Part shown: in pieces, positions 37,109-46,234 of the stretch | Position numbering within the stretch: the stretch's first letter is position 1 | How the letters are laid out: the number at the start of each line of letters is the position of its first letter | Assembly (NCBI RefSeq): GCF_001439695.1 | Contig: NZ_JYLL01000008.1 | Coordinates: 62,001 to 126,000 of the forward strand | Source of the DNA: Pseudomonas veronii | GTDB taxonomy: Bacteria; Pseudomonadota; Gammaproteobacteria; Pseudomonadales; Pseudomonadaceae | Reading direction: 5' to 3' | Length of the DNA stretch: 64,000 nt | Translations under genes and position numbers: made by a program | Notes under the pieces: model-generated | Seen by the model: the letters and a program-made list of their open reading frames with translations, nothing else | What the model was told of the DNA's origin: nothing | Database searches by the model: none

Positions 37109-38458
37109 TCAAAGCCAGTGGGCCATGCACGGGGTGTTGCGCAACTGCCAGACCTTGGCGATCAACGCGTCGGCCTCGGCCGGGGTGCGCGCGCCGCTGA
37201 ACTGGCTGAGGCGCTGGAATTTATCCGCCAGCTCGGCGCGGCTGAGGCTGTTGCCGGGGTCGCCCTTGGGCTCGTCGATAGCGCCGTGCAGCGTGCGGCC
37301 ATCCTCGGTGGTGACGGTGACGCGGCCCAGCCAACGCTGCGGATAGGCGTCGTCGACTTCGCGATCGAGGGTCATGCTGACCTTGTCGCGAAAGGCCGAG
37401 ACGGCGGGATCGCTCAGTGCCAGCGTGTGGAACTCAACCAGCCCGGCCTTGCCATGCACGGCGATCAGGCCCAGCACGGTGCCCATGGAGAACTTGGCCT
37501 GGTGGACGGTGGCCGGCGTAGTGACGCGCCCCAGCACATCGATGGCGCCCTGATGCACGCGGGTCTGCACCTTGGCGATCGCGGCGGCATCGAGGCCTTC
37601 ACGCTGCATCAACTGCAGCAGCGCATCGGCGGCAGGATGGGTGTGGCGACACGAGGCATGGAACTTGAACGAGGTTTCCAGCAGCGCCCAGCGCCGGCCG
37701 AGGTCGGCGGACAGCTTGTGCGGTTCGGCATCGCGGGACATCCCGGCCGCCAGGCCCTGGTCGCCTTCGAGGATATTGCGCGCGCCGGTCAGCCCGTCCG
37801 CCGTCAGGTACGCGGCGAGCAAGCCATCCGCCGCCGCCTTGGCCGTGTGCAATTGCTTGGAGTCGGCGGCATCGCGCAAAAACTCCCACAGCCCGGCAGC
37901 CTGGGTGCCGGCGCTGCCGAGCAGGTTGATGAATTGCTCCTGATCGAACCCCAGCAATTTGCCCACGGCCACCGCCGCCGCCAAGGTGCCGACGGTCGCG
38001 GTGGTGTGGAAGATGCGGTAGTGGGAGCGGCCCATGAATTCGCCGATGCGAATCCCGGCTTCATAACCGGCCACCGCGGCCAGCAGCAGTTCACGGCCGG
38101 ATTTGCCGAGGTCCTGGGCCGCCGCCAGGGCCGCGGGAAAGACCACCGTCGCCGGGTGCAGCACCGAGCTGTTGTGCAGGTCATCCTGCTCCACCAGGTG
38201 CGACGAGGCGCCGTTGACCAACGCGGCGAAATACGCGCTGCTGCTGCGGCCATTGACGATCACCTGCGCCGGGCCGCTGCTCGGCCCCATTTTCCGCGCG
38301 TAGCGTTCAAATAGCGGGATCGGGTGCGCGCCCTGGCTGGCCAGCGCCGACGCCAGCCAATCGAGAAAAAGGTCTTCGGTGCGCGCCAGCACCGGTTCGG
38401 GCAACTGCGCATAGGTCAATTCGGCGAGGAACCGACACAGGGCTTGGGTATGGCTCAT
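37109..38458 (-). CDS. MmgE/PrpD-family protein in the itaconate operon
   Basis: 449 residues. The family includes 2-methylcitrate dehydratase and cis-aconitate decarboxylase (the itaconate-forming enzyme). Visible blocks: LVNGASSHLVEQDDLHNSSV (about residue 80), GYEAGIRIGEFMGRSHY and FHASCRHTHPAADAL (about residue 265, active-site region). The reaction here is not known; its constant presence in itaconate clusters (PA0881 equivalent) suggests action on itaconate or a related C5 acid. Nine bases separate it from the CoA-transferase gene. Confidence 0.85.
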   Translation of the reverse strand: MSHTQALCRFLAELTYAQLPEPVLARTEDLFLDWLASALASQGAHPIPLFERYARKMGPSSGPAQVIVNGRSSSAYFAALVNGASSHLVEQDDLHNSSVLHPATVVFPAALAAAQDLGKSGRELLLAAVAGYEAGIRIGEFMGRSHYRIFHTTATVGTLAAAVAVGKLLGFDQEQFINLLGSAGTQAAGLWEFLRDAADSKQLHTAKAAADGLLAAYLTADGLTGARNILEGDQGLAAGMSRDAEPHKLSADLGRRWALLETSFKFHASCRHTHPAADALLQLMQREGLDAAAIAKVQTRVHQGAIDVLGRVTTPATVHQAKFSMGTVLGLIAVHGKAGLVEFHTLALSDPAVSAFRDKVSMTLDREVDDAYPQRWLGRVTVTTEDGRTLHGAIDEPKGDPGNSLSRAELADKFQRLSQFSGARTPAEADALIAKVWQLRNTPCMAHWL

Positions 38459-38468
38459 GTTCAGGCCC

Positions 38469-39632
38469 TCAGAAACTGCGTGGCAGCTCGAGCAAGTGCT
38501 CGGCCACGTAGGACAGGATCAGGTTGGTGGAGATCGGCGCCACCTGGTACAGGCGGGTCTCGCGGAATTTGCGTTCCACGTCGTACTCGCAGGCAAAACC
38601 AAAGCCGCCGTGGGTTTGCAGGCACGCATTGGCCGCCTCCCAGGACGCCTTGGCCGCCAGGTACTTGGCCATGTTCGCGCTGGCCCCGGCAGGCGCGCCA
38701 CGGTCGTATTCCTCGCAGGCACGCCAGCGCATCAGGTCGGCCGCTTCGATTTCGATATGCGCTTCGGCAATCGGGAACTGCACGCCCTGGTTCTGCCCGA
38801 TGGGCCGGCCGAACACCACGCGGTCGCGGGCATAGGCGCTGGCCTTTTCGATAAACCAGCGGCCATCGCCGATGCACTCGGCGGCGATCAGGGTGCGCTC
38901 GGCATTCAGGCCGTCGAGGATGTACTTGAAGCCCTTGCCCTCTTCGCCGATCAGGCTGTCCAGAGGCAGTTCGAGGTTGTCGAAGAACAGCTCGTTGGTT
39001 TCGTGGTTGACCATATTGGCGATGGGTTGCACGGTCAGGCCGTTGCCGATCGCCTCGCGCAGGTCCACGAGGAAGATCGACATGCCTTCGGACTTTTTCT
39101 TCACGTCGGCCAGCGGCGTGGTGCGCGCCAGCAGGATCATCAGGTCGGAATGCTGCACCCGCGAGATCCAGACTTTCTGGCCGTTGATTACGTACTTGTC
39201 GCCGCGCTTGATCGCGGTGGTCTTGATCCTGGTGGTGTCGGTGCCGGTGCTGGGCTCGGTGACGCCCATCGATTGCAGTCGCAATTCGCCGCTGGCCAGT
39301 TTGGGCAGGTAGAAGCGTTTTTGCGCGGCGCTGCCGTGGCGCAGCAGGGTGAACATGTTGTACATCTGGCCGTGGACGGTGCCGGAGTTACCGCCGCAAC
39401 GGTTGACCTCTTCAAGGATCACCGACGCTTCAGCCAGGCCGAGGCCGGAGCCGCCGTACTCTTCCGGGATCATCGCCGACAGCCAGCCGGCGGCGGTCAA
39501 GGCCTTGACGAAGGCATCGGGGAACGCTTTTTCTTCGTCGATCCGACGCCAGTACGCCGCATCGAATTCGGCGCACAAGGCGCGCACGCCCGCGCGGATG
39601 GCATTGAGTGCTTCATTGTCATTCGGGTTCAT
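38469..39632 (-). CDS. Acyl-CoA dehydrogenase, itaconate operon
   Basis: 387 residues. FAD-contacting segments VTEPSTGTDTTRIKTTAIK and GDKYVINGQKVWISR, then the C-terminal helical domain (ANACLQTHGGFGFACEYDVE, typical of the family). It could oxidise a methylsuccinyl- or related CoA ester, but the substrate is unproven. Start chosen at ATG 39632 with GGAGAG upstream; the frame continues open to 39758 without another good start. Corresponds to PA0879. Confidence 0.9.
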   Translation of the reverse strand: MNPNDNEALNAIRAGVRALCAEFDAAYWRRIDEEKAFPDAFVKALTAAGWLSAMIPEEYGGSGLGLAEASVILEEVNRCGGNSGTVHGQMYNMFTLLRHGSAAQKRFYLPKLASGELRLQSMGVTEPSTGTDTTRIKTTAIKRGDKYVINGQKVWISRVQHSDLMILLARTTPLADVKKKSEGMSIFLVDLREAIGNGLTVQPIANMVNHETNELFFDNLELPLDSLIGEEGKGFKYILDGLNAERTLIAAECIGDGRWFIEKASAYARDRVVFGRPIGQNQGVQFPIAEAHIEIEAADLMRWRACEEYDRGAPAGASANMAKYLAAKASWEAANACLQTHGGFGFACEYDVERKFRETRLYQVAPISTNLILSYVAEHLLELPRSF

Positions 39633-39660
39633 TAACGGCTCTCCGCCTGTTGTTCTGGTG

Positions 39661-40479
39661 TTATTCGAAATGCACACGGGCCTGCTGGGCCAAGCCATCG
39701 TGATTACCGGCCCACAGTTCTGCCACGCCGGCTTGGCTGATACGCCCGGCGACTTCAAACGGTTGCGCAGCGATCAGCGGGCGCACGCCGCGATAGTCGA
39801 AACGGCGCACCGTGGCGCTGGGATGGGCCCGACAAAAGGCGCGCAGGCTCAACGTGGCAATCAACGGCCCATGCACCACCAGGCCCGAATAGCCTTCCGT
39901 GCCGGTGACGTAGGGATAGTCGTAGTGAATGCGGTGGCCGTTGAAAGTCACGGCGCTGTAGCGGAACAGCAGGGTCGGCGTCGGCTCGATCGCTTCGCAC
40001 CACTCACCCGCCGCCAGCGCCGCGCCGTTGCCCGGCTTGGGTGGGGTCGGTTCGCGGTAGACGATGTCTTGTTCTTCGCGGATCGCCAGGCGGCCGTCCT
40101 GGGTGTAGTCATGGCGCACGGTGACAAACAGCAACGCACCGGTGCGGCCGGTCTTTTCTTCGACCTGGGTGATGGTCGACACACGGCTGGCCGCCTCGCC
40201 GGCGCGCAGCGGATGCAAGAACTCGAGACGCCCACCGGCCCACATGCGATTGCGGTTATCCGCCGGCGGCAGGAAGCCGCCACGGGCCGGGTGGCCGTCG
40301 GTGCCCAGGGCCGATTCCGGCCGCGGGTCTTGGAAGAAACACCATTGCCACAACAGCGGCACCGCCGCGCCGTGTTCGGGCACGGGCTCGCCGAATGTCG
40401 CGGCGATGCGTGTGAGCAGGTTGTGGCTCAGGTGGTCGTGGGCAGTTTCGCTTCGGCCGATCCAATCAGTGGCGCTCAT
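39661..40479 (-). CDS. MaoC-like hydratase, probable itaconyl-CoA hydratase
   Basis: 272 residues, a two-hotdog protein like mesaconyl-C4-CoA hydratases. The N-terminal FAS1-type half contains LLWQWCFFQDPRPESALGTD, and the hydratase half FRYSAVTFNGHRIHYDYPYV, with the catalytic His/Asp-like positions. It would convert itaconyl-CoA to citramalyl-CoA. Start chosen at ATG 40479 (MSATDWIG); longer versions run into the operator region. First gene of the enzyme operon; equivalent of PA0878 (Ich). Confidence 0.88.
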   Translation of the reverse strand: MSATDWIGRSETAHDHLSHNLLTRIAATFGEPVPEHGAAVPLLWQWCFFQDPRPESALGTDGHPARGGFLPPADNRNRMWAGGRLEFLHPLRAGEAASRVSTITQVEEKTGRTGALLFVTVRHDYTQDGRLAIREEQDIVYREPTPPKPGNGAALAAGEWCEAIEPTPTLLFRYSAVTFNGHRIHYDYPYVTGTEGYSGLVVHGPLIATLSLRAFCRAHPSATVRRFDYRGVRPLIAAQPFEVAGRISQAGVAELWAGNHDGLAQQARVHFE

Positions 40480-40564
40480 CGGGTGCAGGTCCTCGGGCTG
40501 TGAATGTGTGCCCCGGATCATGCAAGCGCCCGACCGTTCTGAGAATTTGCATTTCAATAAGCCA

Positions 40565-40585
40565 GCGTTCGGCTATGCTGAACGC
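40565..40585. promoter_or_regulatory. LysR-type operator B (enzyme operon / regulator gap)
   Basis: GCGTTC-N9-GAACGC with a T-N11-A core (T40569, A40581), in the 229-base divergent gap, 86 bases from the hydratase start. Flanks (CGGC, TGAACGCCA) match site A at 34999-35019. Confidence 0.75.
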
Positions 40586-40708
40586 CACGCATTGATGGGC
40601 AACGGGCTCGCTTCGGTTGGTTGGCATTTTCATCGCCGGCACACTGTCAGCGCAGGCAAGCCCCGCACCGCCGCTGCACCGAACAGCCCTGTCCACCCCG
40701 GAGCCGCC

Positions 40709-41599
40709 ATGCACTTCGATCTCGCCGACCTGCGCCTGTTTATCCATATCGCCGAATCACCCAGCCTGACCCAGGGTGCCAAGCGCGCCTTCCTCTCGCC
40801 GGCGGCTGCGAGTGCGCGCATCAAGGCCCTGGAAGGCCAGTTGGAAACACGTCTGTTGTACCGTGACAGCCGCGGTGTGGAGATCACCCCGGCAGGCGAG
40901 CGGCTGCTGCACCATGCGCGGCTGATCATGCGCCAGGTGGACTACCTGAAAAGTGAGTTCACCCAATACGGCGTCGACTCTGCCGGACATATCCGCATCT
41001 TCGCCAACACCACGGCGGTCACTGAGTTTCTTCCCGAAGTGTTGGCCGGTTTCCTCTCCCAGCGGCCCGGTGTCACTGTCGACCTGCAGGAGCGCCTGTC
41101 CCGCGATATCGTGCGCGGCGTGCTCGATGGCACCAGCGACATGGGCATCATCGCCGGTCCCGTGGAAGCCGCGGGCCTGCAGGTGCTGCACTTCAGCACC
41201 GATAAACTGGTATTGATGGTGCCCGTGGGCCACCCCTTGGCGGACCAACCCTCGGTGACGCTGGAACAGACCCTCGCCTACCAGCATATCGGCCTGCACG
41301 AAGGCAGCACCTTGCTGAGTTTCCTGCGCGAGCACGTCGAGCGGGTCGGCAAGCAGTTGTCGCTGCGCATCCAAATGTCGAGTTTCGAGGCGATCTGCCG
41401 GATGGTCGAGGCGGGCGTGGGCATTGGCATCATCCCGGAATCCGCCGCCGTGCGGCACAGCCGGACCATGCAGTTGGTGGCGGTGAAACTGAATGAGCCA
41501 TGGGCGATTCGCGAGCGCAGTATCCTGGTGCGCGAGCTGGAAGCGCTGCCGGGGACCATTCGTGCCCTGATCGCGACCTTGATGCCGCAAAGCGCCTAG
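40709..41599 (+). CDS. LysR-type regulator of the itaconate locus (ItcR/RipR-like)
   Basis: 296 residues. Helix-turn-helix in residues 1-60 (LTQGAKRAFLSPAAASARIK), effector domain from ~90 (GHIRIFANTTAVTEFLPEVL). Divergent from the hydratase gene, as PA0877 is in P. aeruginosa; related LysR proteins are itaconate-responsive activators. GGAG precedes ATG 40709. It is expected to act at the two shared operators. Confidence 0.88.
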   Translation: MHFDLADLRLFIHIAESPSLTQGAKRAFLSPAAASARIKALEGQLETRLLYRDSRGVEITPAGERLLHHARLIMRQVDYLKSEFTQYGVDSAGHIRIFANTTAVTEFLPEVLAGFLSQRPGVTVDLQERLSRDIVRGVLDGTSDMGIIAGPVEAAGLQVLHFSTDKLVLMVPVGHPLADQPSVTLEQTLAYQHIGLHEGSTLLSFLREHVERVGKQLSLRIQMSSFEAICRMVEAGVGIGIIPESAAVRHSRTMQLVAVKLNEPWAIRERSILVRELEALPGTIRALIATLMPQSA

Positions 41600-41632
41600 A
41601 CTCCAGAGTCACCTTGCCAGAGGAGACTGCCC

Positions 41633-42121
41633 ATGCAACTCGAAGGTTCCTGCCATTGCGGCGCTGTGACGTTCAGCCTGACCAGCGCCCACCCCTACCC
41701 TTACCAACGCTGCTATTGCTCGATTTGCCGCAAGACCCAGGGCGGCGGCGGTTACGCGATCAACCTCGCGGGCGACAGCAACAGCCTGAAAGTGCGCGGG
41801 CGCAAGCTGATCTCGATCTACCACGCCAGGCTCAAGCCCGAAGGCGCCAGCCGCGCCCATGCCAGCAGCGCCGAGCGGCATTTCTGTTCACAATGCGGCA
41901 GCGCGCTATGGCTGTTCAGCCCGCAATGGCCGGAGTTGATCCATCCGTTTGCCTCGGCCATCGACACACCGTTGCCGGTGCCGCCGCAGCACACGCACCT
42001 GATGCTCGGTTCCAAGGCGCCCTGGGTCGAAGTCAGCGTGCGCAAGGGCGACCTGCAGTTCGATGAATACCCGCAGGAATCGATCGCGCAGTGGCATGAG
42101 CGGTTGGGGTTGGTGCGTTAA
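41633..42121 (+). CDS. GFA/CENP-V-type zinc-binding protein
   Basis: 162 residues. Zinc cysteines are in GSCHCGAV, RCYCSICRKTQ and HFCSQCGSALW, the pattern of the glutathione-dependent formaldehyde-activating family. Most bacterial members have no proven reaction. AGAGGAG lies seven bases before ATG. It follows the regulator gene by 33 bases on the same strand. Confidence 0.88.
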   Translation: MQLEGSCHCGAVTFSLTSAHPYPYQRCYCSICRKTQGGGGYAINLAGDSNSLKVRGRKLISIYHARLKPEGASRAHASSAERHFCSQCGSALWLFSPQWPELIHPFASAIDTPLPVPPQHTHLMLGSKAPWVEVSVRKGDLQFDEYPQESIAQWHERLGLVR

Positions 42122-42215
42122 CAGTCTTTGACAGTTTTCCGACAAAGCTTGCAAAGATTGTCGGACAGCCCTTCCCTAGCATTCGAGCATCCAAACAGCC
42201 ATCTGGGTGCTCTTC

Positions 42216-44039
42216 ATGTTTCGCACATTGCGCGGTATTCCGCTGCTGGGCTGCCTGCTCGGCAGTATCGGTTGCCATGGCCAACCGCCTGCCCCGCCGC
42301 CGATCCCCAAGGGCGACTACAACGCGATCATTCGCTATCTACAAACCCGCATTCCGTGGGAGATGGCCCGGGAGCAGGTGCCCGGACTGTCCATCGCCCT
42401 GGTCAATGGCCAGGAGTTGATCTGGGCCAGTGGTTTCGGCGTGGCCGACAAGGCCCGGGGCGTACCGGTGACGCCGAATACGGCGTTTCGCGCCGGCGCG
42501 ATCTCCAAGCTCCTCACCGCCGCCGCTGCGCTGCAGCTGGTGGAACAACAGCAACTGGCGCTTGACGCACCGATCCAGCAAACCTTGCGCGAGTTCTATG
42601 TGCGCTCGCGCTTCCATGACGAGCAGGCCGACGCCGACCGCGCCATCACCCTGCGCCGCTTGCTCAGTCATCAGTCGGGCTTGCCCAGCGAACACCTGTG
42701 CGGCCTGCGCAACACCTTCGCCATGGGCCAGATGCCAATGCGTATGTCGGGCGTGTGGCTGAGCACCCCGCCGGGTTCGCAGGTAGCCTACTCGAATCTC
42801 GGCTATGCGTTGGTGGGCGCGGCTATCGAACGCAGTAGCGGCAAGGCATTCGAGACCCAGTTGCAAAACAGCCTGTTCAAACCGTTGAAGATGAACCAAT
42901 CGAGTTTTGTCGGCGTCGGCGCACACGTGGCCCACCGCGCGCTCGGCTATCAGGACGGCAGCGCCAGCACCGATGCCCAGGTGCGCGACCTCGCCGCCAG
43001 CGGCTTGTGGACCAGCCCCAAGGACCTCAGCCGCTACGTACAGATGCTGTTCTCCCAAGGCCTCTACAACGACACCCGCGTAATGGACCGCGCTTCCATC
43101 GAGCAGATGTTTACCCAACAAAATATCGGCAACGTGCTGGACTTCGATTGCCAGATGGGCCTGGGCTGGTTTCTCTCGCCCTGTGGCGACAAGCCGGTCA
43201 GCCCCGGCATACGCACGTTCCAGCACAGCGGCGGGGGCGACGATTTTGCCGCGCAGGTGACGGTGCTGCCGGACCAGCAGTTGGCAGTGATCATCATGGC
43301 CAACGACAGCAACGCCGAAGACATGGTGGTCGCGCTGAGCACCGACACCCTGCGCCTGATGCTCCAGGCGCAAACCGGCGCGCCGGTATGCGCCGACGAC
43401 TGCCAGGCGCCCAAGCACGGGGGCAAGTTGCGCCAGGTGCCCGCCGCCATCGACCGTAAGCGCCTGGCCGGGTTCTACGCCACGGCCTGGGGCGTATTCA
43501 GGATCAGGGATACCCCTACGCGATTGTCCGGCGAGTTGGCCGGATACACCTTCGAACTGCTGCGCGATGAAGACGGCTGGTTGCGCGCGCAGCAAAAGGT
43601 CCTGGGGTTCTGGCTCAAGGATCTCGGCGGGCTGGGCCGCGTGCAACTGGACGTGGTGACGGTGCAAGGCCGGCAGATACTCACCGCGCGCAGTCACGGC
43701 CAGCGGGTGGCCGTGGGCGAACGCATCGACCCACCGTCCCTGCCACTGGCCTGGGCCGACACCGTCGGCACCTATCAAGTGCTCAGCACCCACGAACCCG
43801 ACGCGCCACTCAGCGGCATCAGCGTGCGCCTGGAAGAAGGCTTCCTGGTGATTCGCGGCCAACTGCACGACAAGCCGCTGACCGATTACATCCTGCTGCC
43901 CGTGGACAACGCCCATGCCGTGCTTGCCGGCAACGGCTATGGCCTGGGCGACACCGTCAGCCGCCAGGTCAACGGCCTCAGTGCCTCGGGCTACGCCTTC
44001 AAACGCACGCACGCGCCCCGTAAACCCTTGATTTTATAA
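42216..44039 (+). CDS. Class-C-beta-lactamase-like protein lacking the catalytic serine
   Basis: 607 residues: export signal with a possible weak lipobox (GSIGC, Cys20), a serine-hydrolase domain to about residue 390, then two beta-rich C-terminal blocks. The SxxK motif reads A95-I-S-K98: codon GCG replaces the nucleophile serine codon, while Y192-S-N194 and H337-S-G339 are kept. This implies a non-catalytic binding or scaffold role, or chemistry based on another serine. Start ATG 42216 preferred over GTG 42207. Six bases before the mipA gene, so probably one operon and one periplasmic complex. Confidence 0.85.
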   Translation: MFRTLRGIPLLGCLLGSIGCHGQPPAPPPIPKGDYNAIIRYLQTRIPWEMAREQVPGLSIALVNGQELIWASGFGVADKARGVPVTPNTAFRAGAISKLLTAAAALQLVEQQQLALDAPIQQTLREFYVRSRFHDEQADADRAITLRRLLSHQSGLPSEHLCGLRNTFAMGQMPMRMSGVWLSTPPGSQVAYSNLGYALVGAAIERSSGKAFETQLQNSLFKPLKMNQSSFVGVGAHVAHRALGYQDGSASTDAQVRDLAASGLWTSPKDLSRYVQMLFSQGLYNDTRVMDRASIEQMFTQQNIGNVLDFDCQMGLGWFLSPCGDKPVSPGIRTFQHSGGGDDFAAQVTVLPDQQLAVIIMANDSNAEDMVVALSTDTLRLMLQAQTGAPVCADDCQAPKHGGKLRQVPAAIDRKRLAGFYATAWGVFRIRDTPTRLSGELAGYTFELLRDEDGWLRAQQKVLGFWLKDLGGLGRVQLDVVTVQGRQILTARSHGQRVAVGERIDPPSLPLAWADTVGTYQVLSTHEPDAPLSGISVRLEEGFLVIRGQLHDKPLTDYILLPVDNAHAVLAGNGYGLGDTVSRQVNGLSASGYAFKRTHAPRKPLIL

Positions 44040-44045
44040 CCACGG

Positions 44046-44849
44046 ATGAACCTCCTTATGCGCTCGAAACACCTTTGCCTGTCCATCACCTCAGTGTGCC
44101 TGTTGGCAGGCGCCGACACGGTGCTGGCACAGGACTGGGCATACAGCTTGAAAGCCGGCGTAGCCAGCATGCCCCGGTATAGCGGCAGCGATGAACGCAG
44201 GACCGAACCGCTGCTCGGCGGCGCCATCGTCAGCCCCTGGGGGATTTTCCTCGACTCCGACAAGGGCCTGGGCTGGCGTTATAAAGACGATGCCCTGAGC
44301 TTCAGCGCATACGTCGGCGCGAGCGCCTCACGCATGGACAAAAACGAACGCCTGCGCGCCGGCTCGAAACGGCTCAAGGGCATGGGCGAAATCAAATCAC
44401 GCACGCAATTGGGCGTGAGTGCCAGCTATAACTTGGGCGGCGTGATTGTCGGCGCCACCTTGGAACATGCACTCAAGGAAGATGATCACAAAGACAGCGG
44501 CAAGGCATTTACCCATCTGGAACTGAGCGTTGGCACCAACCTGTATGACGGGCGCTATGGCGTGATCGACGCCAGCCTCAGCAGCCACTTTGGAGACCGT
44601 GACTACCTGCAGACCTGGTATGGCGTGACCACCGGCCAGACGGCACAGAGCCGCTTCAAGGCCTACAATGCGGACGGGGGCAATATCAGCAACGGCATGA
44701 GCCTGACATGGAGCGTGCCGATCAGTGAGCACACCCAGTTCTCGACCTTGCTGGATGTGCAGTACCTGGCGAATGAAGCGGGCAACAGCCCGATCGTGGA
44801 GCGGCGGTTGCAGACATCGGTGATGGGTTCGCTGAAGTACAGCTTCTGA
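44046..44849 (+). CDS. MipA/OmpV-family outer-membrane protein
   Basis: 267 residues, Sec signal ending DTVLAQDW (residue ~28), beta-strand-rich, last residue Phe as in outer-membrane barrels (SLKYSF). Early motif VASMPRYSGSDERRTEPLLG is typical of the family. E. coli MipA links MltA lytic transglycosylase to PBP1B; pseudomonad members are often controlled by two-component systems. It is paired with the serine-less hydrolase and faces an RstAB-like system. Confidence 0.9.
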   Translation: MNLLMRSKHLCLSITSVCLLAGADTVLAQDWAYSLKAGVASMPRYSGSDERRTEPLLGGAIVSPWGIFLDSDKGLGWRYKDDALSFSAYVGASASRMDKNERLRAGSKRLKGMGEIKSRTQLGVSASYNLGGVIVGATLEHALKEDDHKDSGKAFTHLELSVGTNLYDGRYGVIDASLSSHFGDRDYLQTWYGVTTGQTAQSRFKAYNADGGNISNGMSLTWSVPISEHTQFSTLLDVQYLANEAGNSPIVERRLQTSVMGSLKYSF

Positions 44850-44959
44850 TCCGACAACCCGATTGAAACGACGGAAGGAGCCAACCGTGGCGAGGGCGCT
44901 TGCTGCGGTTGACTGCACAGCGGTCTCCGGTTTTTTAACCGTTGCCCCCCCAAAAAGCC

Positions 44960-46234
44960 TTATTCGGTATACGCCCAACTCATCCGAAACGACGCCCCGC
45001 CCCACTCCGAATCGAATACCTGGACCTGCCCGCCATGCCATTGGCAAACCCGCTGCACCAGCGCCAGGCCGAGGCCGAAGCCGCCGGTGCGGCGGTCGCG
45101 GCTGGCGTCGAGGCGGATGAACGGCTGGAAGATCTTCGCCCGGCCTTCCTCGGGGATGCCGGGGCCGTCATCGCACACCCGCACTTCATAACCACTGCCG
45201 AACTTGACCAGCGACACTTCCACGCGGCGCTCGGCGTAACGAATGGCGTTGCGCAGCAGGTTGATCACCGCACGTGCCATGAAGCGCGGTTCAATTTGGA
45301 TAACGTCGACTTCACAGGTACGCAAGGACAACTGCACGCCTTCCGCCTCGGCCTCCAGGGCCACGCTGCCGATCACACTGTCGAGCCAGCTGTGGGCCTC
45401 GATATTTTCCTGCGTGACCTGGGTGGCGCCGCGCTCCAGGCTGGCGTAGGTCAACAACTCAGAGACCATTTCCTCCAACTCGCCAAGATCGGCGTACATG
45501 TCGGTGATCAGTGCAAGGCACTGCCGGGGATCGGCCTGTTGTTTGAGCTGGTCGAGTTCGAACGACAAGCGTGCGATGGGCGTGCGCAGTTCGTGGGAGA
45601 CCGCGTTGGTCAACTCACGCTGGTTGGCGATCAGGCTTTCGATGCGTTCGGCCATCTGGTTGAAGTGCCCGGCCAATTCGCGCACGGTGGAGCGACGCGG
45701 CAACAGGATGCGCGAGCCGAGATCGTTATCGCCGAAGCGCTGGGCGGCCAGGCGGATATGTTCCAGGTCGCGCCAATGCGGGCGTACCCAAAAATACAGC
45801 ACGATAGCCAGGCACAGCCCGAGAAGAACATAGGCCCAGAGGTATATCTTGGGTTCTTGCGGCAGTTTGATTTCCAGCAACTGCGCGCCACCGTCGATAG
45901 GAGTGATGAACTCGCTAAAGTCACCACGCACCAACAGCGAGCCGTCGGTCAGGAGTTTTTGTTCACGCTCGGTCAGCGCCAGAGCGTCCTTTTCAATCAG
46001 CTTCAGGTGCAGCCCATAATGGCGTTGCAACTCAGCCAAGCGGGCTTGCCGCGCTTCGCCGAGCAGCGGCCGCAGTTGTTCGACCAGACCATAGGCGGGG
46101 CCGCGCAGGATCTCGCGGCTATACGTTTCGTTAGCGTCGGGCAGCAACTCGTCGAACGTGTAGTTGACCAGCCAGATCGCTCCCGCCAGGCCCAGGGCCA
46201 GAATCACATACAAGCGTAGAAACAGGCGCAGCAT
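44960..46234 (-). CDS. Sensor histidine kinase, RstB/BfmS-like
   Basis: 424 residues. Membrane segments near residues 5-27 and 140-160 flank a ~110-residue periplasmic sensor. A HAMP region follows, then the phosphoacceptor H-box (AVSHELRTPIARLSFELDQL, His about residue 240) and the ATPase boxes (NLLRNAIRYA, CDDGPGIPEEGRAKIF, GGFGLGLALVQ). Its start directly abuts the response regulator stop. Signal unknown; the neighbouring mipA operon is a plausible target. Convergent with mipA. Confidence 0.9.
   Translation of the reverse strand: MLRLFLRLYVILALGLAGAIWLVNYTFDELLPDANETYSREILRGPAYGLVEQLRPLLGEARQARLAELQRHYGLHLKLIEKDALALTEREQKLLTDGSLLVRGDFSEFITPIDGGAQLLEIKLPQEPKIYLWAYVLLGLCLAIVLYFWVRPHWRDLEHIRLAAQRFGDNDLGSRILLPRRSTVRELAGHFNQMAERIESLIANQRELTNAVSHELRTPIARLSFELDQLKQQADPRQCLALITDMYADLGELEEMVSELLTYASLERGATQVTQENIEAHSWLDSVIGSVALEAEAEGVQLSLRTCEVDVIQIEPRFMARAVINLLRNAIRYAERRVEVSLVKFGSGYEVRVCDDGPGIPEEGRAKIFQPFIRLDASRDRRTGGFGLGLALVQRVCQWHGGQVQVFDSEWGGASFRMSWAYTE

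Noticed and set aside
36104..38314. Long + strand frame opposite the CoA-transferase and MmgE/PrpD genes
   Set aside because: It crosses two well-supported minus-strand genes and its translation shows no recognisable motifs.
42339..44012. Long minus-strand frame opposite the serine-less hydrolase
   Set aside because: No ribosome site, no motifs; the + strand protein has clear family structure.
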